A stretch of DNA of 64,000 nt, from contig VFJQ01000072.1 of NCBI GenBank assembly GCA_009885995.1, positions 1 to 64,000 of the forward strand, written 5' to 3'. A program made the position numbers and the translations under genes. Below the pieces are notes generated by a model that was given only the letters and a program-made list of their open reading frames with translations, made no database searches and had not been told where the DNA came from. The DNA is from Verrucomicrobiota bacterium. Lineage in GTDB: Bacteria > Verrucomicrobiota > Verrucomicrobiia > Chthoniobacterales > Chthoniobacteraceae. Of the stretch, positions 18,645 to 28,191 are shown one piece after another. Numbering within the stretch: position 1 is the stretch's first letter; the number at the start of each line of letters is the position of its first letter.

Positions 18645-19897
18645 AACACCCCCCGCTTCCGATCCTCCTCTGCGCGCTTGGCTTCGCCGTCGCCGTGCGT
18701 GGCGTCGAAACCCTCGGCACCGTGCCCGACTCCGCCGGCGCGCTCGGCATGAGCGGCGGGCGCTATGCGAACCTCACCGATCCCTCCGCGGTCCACTATT
18801 CGCCGGCGAACATCACCGAGATCAAGAGCACGGAGGCACTGTTCAATTTCTCCGCGTGGCATGGCGACATCCAGTTCAAGCAAGACCTCAGCGGCGAGAC
18901 CGTGAGGATGCAGGACCCGTGGAAGATTCTCGGCAGCTTCTATTTCGTGCAGCCGATCGTGCCGGAGAAGGTCGTCTTCGGCATCGGTGTCACCACGCCG
19001 TTCGGTCTCGACTCGCAATGGCCGCATCAAGGCCCGCTGCGCTACCTCATCCCCTACGAGGCCACGCTCGTCACCGCGGACATCACGCCGGTCATCGCGT
19101 TCAAGCCGACCGAGAGCCTGTCGATCGCTGCCGGGCTCGACATCATGTATTCGGAGATCGAGCTGAAGCAGTTCTTCCCGTGGCCCGCGCTGCTGGGCGG
19201 CCTGCCGGTGAATGACGGCATCGCGCACTATAAGGCCGACGGTTTGGGCGTCGGTGCATTCGCGAGTGCGACGTGGAAGATCACGCCGCACCAGCGGCTC
19301 GCGGTCATCGGCCGGTTGCCGGTCAATGTCGATTACGACGGTGATTTCCGAATCTCGAAGGTGCCGCGCCAACTCGCGGGCACGGACCTCGGCGACGACT
19401 CCGACTTCGACACCGACATCCGTTTCCCCGCCAGCATCACCGTGGGCTACGGCATCGATATCACCGACCGGCTCACGCTCGGCGCGGACTTGCTATGGGC
19501 GGATAATTCCTCGCACAACGACGTGCCGATCCGCATCGGCAAGAACCAGCCGCTGCTCGGCACTGGCACCGGGCTGACGACGGAATGGGAGGACGCGTTC
19601 ACCGTCGGCGTCGGCGGCGAATACCGGCTCGGCGACCACTGGCGGCTGCGCGCGGGCTACATGTATTCGGAGGAATCGCAGTCGGACAAATACTACACGC
19701 CGTCGGTCGCTTCGAACGACCGGCACTTGATGAGCGCGGGCATCGGCTATCACACCGAGCATCACCACTTCGACATCGGCTACTGCTACTCCTACTTCCC
19801 GGATCGCACGGTGAAGGGCGCGCTCACTCCCGGCTTCGACGGCGAATACCAGATCCGCTGGCACGTCATCTCGGCGAGTTACACGTTCAAGTTTTGA
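18641..19897 (+). CDS. FadL/TodX-type outer-membrane hydrophobic-compound transporter
   Basis: 418 residues. A signal peptide (LPILLCALGFAVAVRG) is followed by the FadL N-terminal pattern: SAGALGMSGGRYANLTDPSA and VHYSPANITEIK. The rest alternates short beta strands and ends in an aromatic residue (ISASYTFKF), as expected for a barrel recognised by the BAM machinery. Middle landmarks are VVFGIGVTTPFGLDSQWP and DITPVIAFKPTESLSIAAGL. FadL proteins move fatty acids and other hydrophobic molecules across the outer membrane. The ATGA overlap with the lycopene-cyclase-domain gene points to a shared job with a membrane lipid or isoprenoid. It converges on the FAD-oxidoreductase pseudogene 5 nt downstream. 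Confidence 0.88.
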   Translation: MKHPPLPILLCALGFAVAVRGVETLGTVPDSAGALGMSGGRYANLTDPSAVHYSPANITEIKSTEALFNFSAWHGDIQFKQDLSGETVRMQDPWKILGSFYFVQPIVPEKVVFGIGVTTPFGLDSQWPHQGPLRYLIPYEATLVTADITPVIAFKPTESLSIAAGLDIMYSEIELKQFFPWPALLGGLPVNDGIAHYKADGLGVGAFASATWKITPHQRLAVIGRLPVNVDYDGDFRISKVPRQLAGTDLGDDSDFDTDIRFPASITVGYGIDITDRLTLGADLLWADNSSHNDVPIRIGKNQPLLGTGTGLTTEWEDAFTVGVGGEYRLGDHWRLRAGYMYSEESQSDKYYTPSVASNDRHLMSAGIGYHTEHHHFDIGYCYSYFPDRTVKGALTPGFDGEYQIRWHVISASYTFKF

Positions 19898-19902
19898 GCG
19901 GG

Positions 19903-21835
19903 CTACGGCCCATCCACGTAGGCGATATCCTTGCGCTTCGGGTAGCCGGAGATGGCGTGTGAGGCGAGCATGCCGGACATCACCGTGGCCTCGACACAGC
20001 CGGCGTTCCAGCCGTTGCTCGTCCAGTCACCGGCGAGCGTGAGATTTTTGAAGCCGGAGTCGCCCGGCGCGAGGCGATGCTTCGTCGAACCGGCGACGGT
20101 GAGCACGTAGCGCTCGGACGGTGTCACGTTCCAGCGCAGGTATTCCATCGCGACCAGCGCGGGATTGAAACCTCCCACGGGGGTCGCCGTGTCGGTCCAG
20201 AACGAGCGCGCGAGTTCAGCCGTCACCGCTTCGGCGGACTGGCGCACGTGAGCGCTCGCGCTCACATCGTCCGGCGGGACGCTGTCGGGCATCGGGCCGC
20301 AGAGATAGGCAACGCTGTGGATATCCTCGGTCGGCTTGAGATCTTCGCGCGGCAGCAGGTGGGACATGTCCGCCCACGTGTTCATCGGGTCGATGAAGTT
20401 CCCGAACACGGCTGGCGCACCTTTCCAGCCGAGCCCGGCGAGGTCGGGCTTCATCCAGAGCTGTATTGCCTCGGTGCGCACGGTGAGGACGTGATCGACC
20501 ATCGCCTTGAACTTCGCGTTCGCTGCGATCAACTCGGGACAGATGAACCGAAACGCGCCGATCGAGATGCCGAGCACGACGCGATCGAAAACCAACTCGC
20601 CCTCCTCCTCCTCGCCCTCGCGTTTGCGGAGCACCAGTTCCTCGCGATCGGCCCAGCCGCTCTGCGGGTTCTCGAGATTGTAGCCGCCCGCTTGGATCTG
20701 CGCGGCTTCCTCGATCTGATCCCACTGCGCCTCCGACGGCCAGCAGCCGAGCCCTTTCACGGTCACGAGCGGATCGTATTCGGTGCGTCCATCGCGCAGC
20801 GTCACCTGCCGGCCGATGCGCACGCGCGCGACGGACTTCTTGTCCTCCGACAACTCGATGGCCCGCACCTGGTGAAAGTATCGGAACTTCACCCCGCGCG
20901 CCTTCAGCACCTCGTAGAGCGGCGTGAAGACCGTGTCGCCCATGCCCGCCTGCATCTTGAAAAACATCGAGTGCTTGTAGCCGAGCAGGATGCGCAGCAT
21001 CGACCGCAGCCCCGCGCCCGCGGCGAAGTTCTCCTTCGCCGGATCGCCGCCAACCTGCGCGAAGACCGCGTCGTAGATCGAGCCGATCACGGGCGAGTTC
21101 ACCGACGATTCGCGCGCGCCGTAGCGGCGGAGGAAGTCGCGCATTTCCATGTCGTCGAGCGCGTCGAGCGAGTGGCGGCTGATCTTCCACCAGTTGCACA
21201 GCAGGCCCCAGATCGTCGCGAGGCCGAGGTCCAGCAGGATGGCGATCTTGCGCAGCGCGTCGCCCGAATCGAGCAGCTTCAGGATCGTGCGCATCCAGCC
21301 CAGCAGCGCGATGAGGAACTGCACCGCGCGGACAGGCAGCATGAATAGCGTTCGCAGTGCGTGAAAGAAGCCATGCTTGATCGGACGCACGCGCTCGAAG
21401 CGCCGCCGATGTTTGCCATGCTCGGTATCCGCGGCGCTCATCAAGCCGACGGCGAGCGCGTTGAGTAGCGACCAAAATCCGTCGAAGTGCTTCTTACCGT
21501 CGCCGGGCTCGCCATTGTCGCGGATCGGCATGTCGAAGTCCCACTCCTCCCAGTTCGCGCCGCGCTTCTCCACCACGACGGAATAGCTCGCGGGCTTGAA
21601 CGCGTGGCGCCAGCGGTTCGCCGGGCCATCGACATTCCATGGATGATCCGCCGGCAGCTTCCACTCCGCCATGAGCGGGCGGAAAAGCGCGCCAGCCGAC
21701 GCCGACGCGCCAGCCAATTTGATAGACGGTGATGTCGTATTTGCCGGCGTTCTTGCCGCCGGTGAGTTCCGCGGCGGTGATCAGCGAGCCGAGGCCGCCG
21801 CCGAGGATGGCGATCTTTTCTTTCCGTTCAGGCAT
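19903..21835 (-). pseudogene. FAD/NAD(P)-dependent oxidoreductase, broken by deletion and frameshift
   Basis: The N-terminus (MPERKEKIAILGGGLGSLIT, a GxGxxG dinucleotide fold, then YDITVYQIGWRVG) lies in one frame from 21835. The remaining ~600 residues (FRPLMAEWKLPADHPW ... NLTLAGDWTSNGWNAGCVEATVMSGMLA) lie in another frame. The C-terminal DWT....GC.E.....G segment is the FAD-closing motif of amine-oxidase/phytoene-desaturase-like flavoproteins. Homologous proteins continue GWRLGGK.ASGR....RIEEHG after the first motif; that stretch of about 35 residues is missing here, so this is more than a one-base error. A 10-bp direct repeat (21688-21697 and 21706-21715 on the plus strand) marks the lesion. 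The start overlaps the end of the upstream decarboxylase-like gene by 8 nt. Confidence 0.75.
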
Positions 21836-22841
21836 TGGTCGGTGGTGGAAGATTCCAGCTCATGTCGATGAACACGCCGGGCACGGACTGCGTCTGCCCC
21901 GCCGCGATGCCGAAGGTCGAAGCGAGCGGATAGCTCGCCGGGTCGAAGAGCGTCACGTCGCCGCGCACGAAGCTCAGCCCGGTGACCGCCGTGGGCGTGA
22001 ACGCCGCCTTCATCAATTGCCGATACGCCGCGGGCGCGCTGCCATCTGCGCCGGGGAACTCCTTCAGGAAGACGCCGGGCATCCCGAGGCTGATCAGCGC
22101 TTGCAGGATTGGGACGAGCAGTGGGTCGAGGTGATCGCCGCCCAGGATGCCTTGCGCGAACGCGAGCAGGTCGGTGCCCGCGTTGTCGATCGCGTTCCCG
22201 ACGGATCCCGGTGGGAAGCCGGTCACGTTCACCTCCGCCACCGGCACCGGTCCCGCGGCGACCGCGGCGTCGTGCTGCGCGAAGCCTTCCGCCGCGGCCG
22301 CGAACGTGCCGTGCGGATTCTGCCGCCAGTCATTCGCGAGCAGCGGTGCGCAGTCCACGGAGCCGAGCACTTTCGGGAAGCCGTAAATTTCCTGGCCCAT
22401 GATCATCGGCAGGCATTCGTCGAGGAGGATGAAAGGCACGTGCCAGCACAGCCCGGGTCCGAGTTCCTGCTCGTCTTTGACGAGCAGGAAAACCGCGCAC
22501 TCATCGTAGCTAAAAAATCCCCACGACGGCGCGGGTGTGGTCGCGCGGACACTGCCGTAGTGGATGAAGGTGAGCACCATCAGATCGCGACCGAGCAACG
22601 GCTTGAACCGCTGCACCGGCGCTCCGCTGGATGATGTCGGGCTGATGCCGAGCAAACGCTTGAGCCAGCCGAGCCAGCTCGATGGCGCTGCGCTGCCGGG
22701 GGCGGCGTTGAGCGTCGCGTCGAGCAAGCGCTGGATCGAGCCGGGCGCTGTCGGCACGATGAAGGCGGTGGTGCGCGAGTCGTCCACCACGTAGGGCGGC
22801 GGCAGCATCTGCAAGTCGGGACGCGGGATGAATGCGCTCAT
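21828..22841 (-). CDS. Acetoacetate-decarboxylase-family protein
   Basis: 337 residues. The central MGQEIYGFPKVLGSVD matches the acetoacetate decarboxylase hallmark (E..GFPK with the Schiff-base Lys), preceded by FLLVKDEQELGPGLCWHVPF and the family's helical hinge PFILLDECLPMIMG. It is longer than solventogenic Adc (about 245 residues) because of a variable insert (PVPVAEVNVTGFPPGSVG ... LQALISLG). The substrate is probably another keto acid, or the protein is non-decarboxylating like several characterised relatives. It starts 7 nt after the cyclase/ATPase remnant and overlaps the FAD oxidoreductase start, so the three form one operon. It is the only intact member. No signal peptide. Confidence 0.82.
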   Translation of the reverse strand: MSAFIPRPDLQMLPPPYVVDDSRTTAFIVPTAPGSIQRLLDATLNAAPGSAAPSSWLGWLKRLLGISPTSSSGAPVQRFKPLLGRDLMVLTFIHYGSVRATTPAPSWGFFSYDECAVFLLVKDEQELGPGLCWHVPFILLDECLPMIMGQEIYGFPKVLGSVDCAPLLANDWRQNPHGTFAAAAEGFAQHDAAVAAGPVPVAEVNVTGFPPGSVGNAIDNAGTDLLAFAQGILGGDHLDPLLVPILQALISLGMPGVFLKEFPGADGSAPAAYRQLMKAAFTPTAVTGLSFVRGDVTLFDPASYPLASTFGIAAGQTQSVPGVFIDMSWNLPPPTNA

Positions 22842-22848
22842 GGTGAAA

Positions 22849-25800
22849 TCAATTCTGTCCGGCGGCGGCAGCGGCCATGAACTCGCCGAGCGGCCGGAGG
22901 AATTCCGGCGCGTCCGGCGACATCACCACGGGCGCATAAGGCATGAGCACCGCGCCTGCTTCCGGCATCCGTCCCTGCGTGGCGAGGAGCTGCGCGAGAA
23001 GTGCCGCGGCTTGCACCTCGTTCATCAGCGTGCCGTGCGCATGAGCGCACTCGCGCGCTTCGCGGTAGCAGGATTCGGCAGGGGCTGGCTGCCCCTGGCG
23101 CTCGAGCAGCCGGCCCGCGACCATCAGCACGGCGGGCCGCGAGAGTTGCTCGTTATTTTTCACCACCATCGCCCGGGCGCGCGCGACCCAGGTGGCGGCC
23201 TCGACTATTTCGCCCGCGAGCGTGCAGCAGTCGGCGAGCAGCGCGCAGAAGAACGGCGCGATGAGCGACGTGCCGAGCATCTCGTAGAGCGCGAAACCTT
23301 CGCGCGCCATCTTCAGGCCTTCCTCCGCGCGGCCCAGGTGCGCGGAGGCCGATCCCATCATCATCTGCAGCGCCGAGAGCCAGAATGGGTGCTCTTGCTT
23401 CATGCAGTAGGCGATGGCCTCCGGTGCGCTGGCGAGCGTGCCTGCGAAGTCGGCGAAGTGCAGCTTCACCATCGTGGCGCCGGAGATGGCCCACACCACA
23501 GTGTGCGGGTGGCGGAGCTGGTGCGCGAGGTCGAGCGCCCGCTGCGCGCACTCGGAGGCTTCGCGCGGGCGCAGCCGGTGGGCGTGGACCTGCGTGAGAT
23601 AGACGAGCGCCGCCACGCATGGATCCTGGCCGAAGAGGTGCGCGTTGAGATGATGCGCGGGCTCGTAAATGCGAATCGCCTCGGTGAGGTGCTCCTCGGC
23701 TTGATCGACCTCGCCGAGCCAGAAATGGACGACGCCGTGCATCCACAGCGCCTCGATGAGAAGATTGCCGGCGCCCGTGGCGCGGCCGATCGCGAGCATC
23801 TGCGTGGAGTAGCCGCGCGCGAGGTCGAGCTGCCCGCGCATGAAGTGCGTCATGCACAGGCCCCACATCACCGGGAAGCGCGTCGCCGGATCGTCCACGC
23901 CCGCGAGCAGAGCCTCGGCCTGCTGGAAGGCTGCGGCAGCGTCGGGATTCGCGAAGCCCTTGCTCGCCACGAGCGCCATGCCGAGCGTGGTTGCGAGCAT
24001 CACCTGGCCTCGGCGCAGCGCCGTGGGATTGCCCGCGCGCTCGAGCACCTCGATCCCGCGCCGCGCGAGCGCGATCGCTTCATTGAGCGCCGAGCGGCGC
24101 AGTGCGAGTTGCGCGGATTCCAGCCACAGCGGCACGGCGGCATCGAGCAAACCGGCCAGCGTGAAGTGCTGCGCGACGAGTTCCGGTGCGGCCTGCATGC
24201 CCTCGAAACCGCCGGCTTTCAGCAGCTCGGCCACGCGCACGTGATAGCGCGTGCGCGCGGTCTTGAGCAGGCTCTCGTAGGCGGCGTTTTCGATCAGCGC
24301 GTGGCGGATTGCGTAGCTCCCATTGCCCGCGGTGTGCTGGAGAAAACCGGCGTCTGCCAATCGTTCGAGCGCCTCCCGGGCCGGTCTGCTGTCGGGCTCT
24401 CCGAGCACGCTGCTCACGATCCGCGCGGTCGCGTCGCCGCCGATCACGGCGCAGACCTGCACCACCGTGCGATCGGCGGGAGCGAGCTGGTCGAGCCGGC
24501 TTTGCAGCAAGTCGCGGAGGCTGATCGGGAGCTGGCGCGCAGGGTTCCAGTCCTTGAGTTCGTAGTGGTGCTCCTGCACGTCGAGCGCGCCGCTGGTGAG
24601 CAGCGCCGCCGTGAGCTCCTCGACGAAGAGCGGCACGCCGCCGCACGTGCGATCGAGATGCGCGCACGACTTCGTGCGGCAGGATGCGCCCGCCCGCGAC
24701 GGAGCGCGCGAGCTGTTCCATGTCGGCTTCCGGCAGCCCGGTGAGCGGGATGATTTCCGTCCCCGCAGCCAGCGCATCGCTCGCCGGCGCATCGGGCCGC
24801 GCGGTCATCGCGAGCAGCGTGTCGCCGACCTGGCGTCCCCGGAATTCCATCAGCCATTCGGCGGTCGAGGCGTCGATCCAGTGCGCGTCGTTGATTTCGT
24901 AAAGCGCGGGGCGTCCCTCGCAGAGCGCGGGGAATAACTCCGAGAGCAGCGCGAGCCGCCGGCGCTTGCGCGCCTCGGGCGCGAGCACGGCGGCAAACTC
25001 CGCCTCCGGGAACGGTAGCCCGAGCAGTTCCGCCAGCAGCCATTCGTGCTCCGGCTCGCACAGCCCGCATCGCTGCAAGACGCCGCGCAGTTTCTCCAGC
25101 CGCTGCTCCGCGCTCTCGCCCTCGGCGAATCCGCAGACCGCGTGTGACAGTGCCTCGATGACGGCGAAGAAGGGCGTGTTCGTGTGATACGGCGAGCACT
25201 GGAACTCCCACACGCGCCCGCGCTAGTCGGCGCGAATCTTCGCCTTCAGCTCTGCCAGCAGGCGCGACTTGCCGATGCCCGCCTCGCCGCGCACGCACAC
25301 GCACGGCCGCCCGCCTTCCATGGCCAGACGCCACGCGTCGCGCAGTCGGCGTAGCTCTGCCGCCCGGCCGACCAGTGGGCGCACGTGGCGCGTCGCGATC
25401 CGATCGACTTGTGCCCGCGCCGAGCCGGACGCCTCCACCTCGTAGAGCCGCATCGGCTCCGCGACGCTTTTCAAAGTCACCGCGCCGAGATCGCGGCAGC
25501 GAAACTGTCCTTCGACGAGCTGATGCGTGACTTCCGAGATCACCACCGTGTTCTCCGCCGCCGCCGTCTGCACACGGCTCGCCACGATCGGCGCTGCGCC
25601 CACGACGGCATTCGCTTCGTGCGCGCCGCCCGCCCGGCCGATGTCGCCGATGACGACTTCGCCGGTGTGAATACCGACGCGCATCCGCAGCGTGCGTCCC
25701 GCCTGCTCGACGACGGGCCAGCGCCTTCCCGCCACCGCCGCCACCATCTCGAGCCCGGCATTCACCGCCGCCTGCGCGCCCCGCTCGACCGCCATCGGAT

Positions 25801-26014
25801 AGCCAAAGTAAGCGAGGACGCCGTCGCCGATGAAATCCTTCACACGCCCGCCATACTTCGCGACCGCCGCGTAGGCGATCTCGCGCGTTTGTTGATAGAC
25901 TTGATGCAAATCCTCCGGGTCGAGGATCGCCGACAACTCCCCGGAACCAACCAGGTCCGCGAAGAGCAGACTGAGCAAACGGCGCTCGCCTTTGAGCTGG
26001 GGTGCATCGGGCAT
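22849..26014 (-). pseudogene. Adenylate/guanylate cyclase-AAA ATPase-TPR regulator with an in-frame stop and a frameshift
   Basis: Three pieces add up to one ~1050-residue protein. Piece 1 (26014-25223) is a class III cyclase domain (RRLLSLLFADLVGS, KDFIGDGVLAYFGYP, RVGIHTGEVVIGDIG) plus a Walker A (RGEAGIGKSRLLAEL). It ends at an in-frame TAG (25223-25225), after which the same frame resumes with WEFQCSPYHTNTPFFAVIEA. Near 24675 the frame changes: ARSVAGGRILPHEVV continues as AHLDRTCGGVPLFVEELTAA one frame away, consistent with loss of CG from a CGCGCG run. Piece 3 holds the winged-helix and about ten TPR-like helical repeats. Such proteins are ATP-dependent signalling regulators. It heads the operon with the decarboxylase-like and FAD genes. 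Confidence 0.78.
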
Positions 26015-26047
26015 GGCGCGAGCCTAGTGAGCCGCCGGTGCGCGATG

Positions 26048-26078
26048 CAAAATCAAAAGTGCCGCCGCCGACTTTTGC
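26048..26078 (-). terminator. Rho-independent terminator-like hairpin after the phosphoesterase
   Basis: On the minus strand CAAAAGT / ACTTTTG pair around a GC-rich 10-nt loop (26054-26060 with 26071-26077) and run into TTTTGATTTTGC. It begins at the stop codon of the phosphoesterase. The stem is A/T-rich, so efficiency is uncertain. Confidence 0.45.
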
Positions 26079-27052
26079 TAAAGCACGGTCACGCTTCCCT
26101 CGGGCGTCTTGCTGAAGGCATGCAGCGTCTTCCCGTCGGGATCGATGTGGCGCAGGACGAGGGATCCGGCGCTCATTTCGAGATGCGAGAAGCCGAAGAC
26201 GCTCTGACCGAAGGGGCCGCGCTGTTTGGGATCCTGCTTGAGCGGGCGGATGCTCGCGCCGCCGCCGCCGGAGATGGCGAAGCTGGTCGGGTGCCCGGCG
26301 AATTCGAGGTGCTGCATGTCGTGGTCGTGGCCGCAGAGATAGAGCTGCACCTTGTGCTCGCGGAAGAGCGGCTCCCACGTGTCGATCAGCGCCTGGGTGT
26401 CGCCGTGCTGACCGTTCGAGTAGAGCGGGTGATGGCCGAGCACGACGAGAAATGGTGCGTGCGGTTTTGCCAGCTCGGCCTTGAGCCACACGAGCTGCGC
26501 GGCCTTCTCCGCGTCGGTGAGCGCCTGCTTCTTTTCGCTGGGCGTCTGGTAGTTGCTGTCGAGCGCGAGGAAGGTGACGAGCGGGTTTTTCGCCGGGAAC
26601 TCGAAGCGATACCACTTTGCCGGCATGGTCCAGCGCGTGCCGCCCTTCGCGGCGTAGGCGAGCTGGTCGTCGGGTTTGCTCGCGGGTTCCACGTGGTAGT
26701 CATGGTTGCCGAGGATGGCGTAACAAGGGCAGTCGAACGTGGACTGCGGATACATCTGCTCGAACTGCGTCTGCCAGCGCACGTCGCTCACGCCGCCATC
26801 GACTTTGCCGTAGAAATTGTCGCCGAGCAGCAGCAGCGCGCCGGGCTTGATGTGCTGCGCCTGCGCGTAGGCGGCCATCGCTTTCGCCACACGGGTCTGC
26901 GCGTCGATCTTCTTGTCCGCGCCCCAGTCGCCGATCATCAGGAGGTGCTGCGCGGCGGGATCGACCGGCGCGGCGAAAGTGCGGCGCCAGCCGGCGGCGG
27001 CGAGGGCGCTGAAGGCGAAGGTCTGGCGGAGGAAGCGGCGGCGGGAAGTCAT
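26078..27052 (-). CDS. Tat-exported metallophosphoesterase (purple acid phosphatase-like)
   Basis: 324 residues. The Tat signal (TSRRRFLRQTFAFSALAAAG) is followed by the calcineurin-like metal-site series: LLMIGDWGADKK (D.G), LLLGDNFYGK (GDN), YAILGNHDYH (GNHD), LVVLGHHPLYSNGQHG (GHHP) and YLCGHDHDMQHLE (GHDH). The combination GDWG...GDNFY...GNHDY is that of the tartrate-resistant acid phosphatase (ACP5) group, which hydrolyses phosphomonoesters outside the cytoplasm. ATG at 27052 is set by the twin-arginine motif. Divergent from the small membrane peptides starting at 27177. Probable role in phosphate scavenging. Confidence 0.9.
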   Translation of the reverse strand: MTSRRRFLRQTFAFSALAAAGWRRTFAAPVDPAAQHLLMIGDWGADKKIDAQTRVAKAMAAYAQAQHIKPGALLLLGDNFYGKVDGGVSDVRWQTQFEQMYPQSTFDCPCYAILGNHDYHVEPASKPDDQLAYAAKGGTRWTMPAKWYRFEFPAKNPLVTFLALDSNYQTPSEKKQALTDAEKAAQLVWLKAELAKPHAPFLVVLGHHPLYSNGQHGDTQALIDTWEPLFREHKVQLYLCGHDHDMQHLEFAGHPTSFAISGGGGASIRPLKQDPKQRGPFGQSVFGFSHLEMSAGSLVLRHIDPDGKTLHAFSKTPEGSVTVL

Positions 27053-27176
27053 GCGGCCGTCAAGTGACGCGGAGACGTTCCGCGCGGCCAGCCGGAAGTA
27101 TGGGTGGGAGTGATATCTGCATCGCAACGGAGTTCGATACGCGCAGCCAGCCATCGAGCGGCGAATCCATTGCGTT

Positions 27177-27290
27177 ATGAAACTCATCGACAAATACACC
27201 AGCGAAGGCGGCAAGCTCGGCTACGCCCTCCTCTGGGTGCTCGGAATCCCGCTGCCGATCCTGCTCGTCATCTATCTCCTCCGCGGATGA
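27177..27290 (+). CDS. Small single-pass membrane peptide (37 aa)
   Basis: MKLIDKYTSEGGKLGYALLW is followed by a hydrophobic helix (VLGIPLPILLVIYLLRG) and a stop that overlaps the start of the DUF3309 gene as ATGA. A short amphipathic N-terminus plus one transmembrane helix ending in Arg-Gly resembles the small peptides often found beside DUF3309 genes. Function unknown; the overlap with a recognisable gene is the main support for its being real. Confidence 0.6.
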   Translation: MKLIDKYTSEGGKLGYALLWVLGIPLPILLVIYLLRG

Positions 27291-27439
27291 ACACGATCCT
27301 CCTCATCATCTTGGTTCTGCTCCTGGTCGGCGCATTGCCCACCTGGCCATATAGCTCCGGGTGGGGCTACTTCCCGAGCGGAGGCCTCGGCCTCGTCGTT
27401 CTGATCCTGCTCATCCTCGTGCTCACCGGCCGGGTTTGA
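27287..27439 (+). CDS. DUF3309 family small membrane protein
   Basis: 50 residues that match the DUF3309 pattern end to end: TILLIILVLLLVGALPTWPY, a polar turn SSGWGYFPSGGLGL, then a second helix VVLILLILVLTGRV. Two membrane helices with the invariant PTWPYS.GWGY.PSGG hairpin. The family is widespread in soil bacteria, often next to stress-response genes, and its function is unknown. Translation is coupled to the upstream 37-residue peptide. Confidence 0.85.
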   Translation: MNTILLIILVLLLVGALPTWPYSSGWGYFPSGGLGLVVLILLILVLTGRV

Positions 27440-27495
27440 TCAGGCCACTCGCGACCGCTTTGATACGCGCAGACCGGAGCGGAGCACCGAATCAC

Positions 27496-27669
27496 ATGCA
27501 TATGAAGACCATCCTTTTGACCACTCTTCTCTCCGCCTTGGTGCTCAGCATCGCGGGCTGTGAAACGGACGAGGTTGCCACGACCACGACCACCACGGAG
27601 CAAACCCGGGTCCACACCCCCATCGTCAGCGGCACCACGAGCACTACGACGGAAACCACGCGTGATTAG
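27496..27669 (+). CDS. Small Thr-rich lipoprotein
   Basis: 57 residues (55 if ATG 27502 is used). The signal sequence ends in the lipobox LSIAGC, so the mature protein would be lipid-anchored at Cys and only about 36 residues long. The tail is dominated by Thr (VATTTTTTEQTRVHTPIVSG, then TTSTTTETT). Small Thr/Val-rich lipoproteins of this type are common in Verrucomicrobia and may be entericidin-like, but no family can be assigned. It follows the DUF3309 gene by 56 nt in the same direction. Confidence 0.6.
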   Translation: MHMKTILLTTLLSALVLSIAGCETDEVATTTTTTEQTRVHTPIVSGTTSTTTETTRD

Positions 27670-27750
27670 TCGCCTCGTTGCTTGGTGACTTGGGTTCCGA
27701 AGGCGGCTGGCGTCCTCGACACGCCGACTGGGGCGAATATCGATTCGGAG

Positions 27751-28182
27751 ATGAAGCACCGACTTTTTCTCTCCGCTCTCGTCGCGTTGTTCACATTGCT
27801 TTCTCCGCTCGCCGCGCGGGCGGATGATCTCAAGGCGATGGAGGGGACGTGGACGGTCGAGGCGGTGGAGGCGGGTGGGAAGGCTGTCGAGTCCGAGGAC
27901 ATGAAGGTGCTCGTGGTGAAGATCGCGGGCGACCGCTACGAGCTGAGGACGAAAGACGGCATGGATGCCGGCTCGCTCAAGCTTGATGAGACACAGATGC
28001 CGAAGACCATGGACGCGACGGACAGGGAGGGCCTCGACGCGGGAAAGGCGATCAAGGCGATCTACGAGATCACGGGCGACACGATGCGCGTGTGCTACGG
28101 GCTCGACGACAGCGGGCGCCCGACCGAGTTCGCGACGAAGGAGGGTTCGCCGTGGCTGCTGGTGACTTACAAGAGGGAGTAG
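27751..28182 (+). CDS. TIGR03067-domain exported protein
   Basis: 143 residues. A signal peptide (RLFLSALVALFTLLSPLAARA) precedes a lipocalin-like beta domain: DLKAMEGTWTVEAVEAGGK, then KVLVVKIAGDRYEL, DATDREGLDAGKAIKAIYEI, MRVCYGLDDSGRPTEFATKE. This is the Planctomycetes/Verrucomicrobia TIGR03067 pattern (L.G.W......GG..., YE..GD.....C......RP..F). Function unknown; probably periplasmic. ATG at 27751 is preceded by GGAG and is the first start giving a signal peptide. Confidence 0.85.
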   Translation: MKHRLFLSALVALFTLLSPLAARADDLKAMEGTWTVEAVEAGGKAVESEDMKVLVVKIAGDRYELRTKDGMDAGSLKLDETQMPKTMDATDREGLDAGKAIKAIYEITGDTMRVCYGLDDSGRPTEFATKEGSPWLLVTYKRE

Positions 28183-28191
28183 TAGGCGTAG

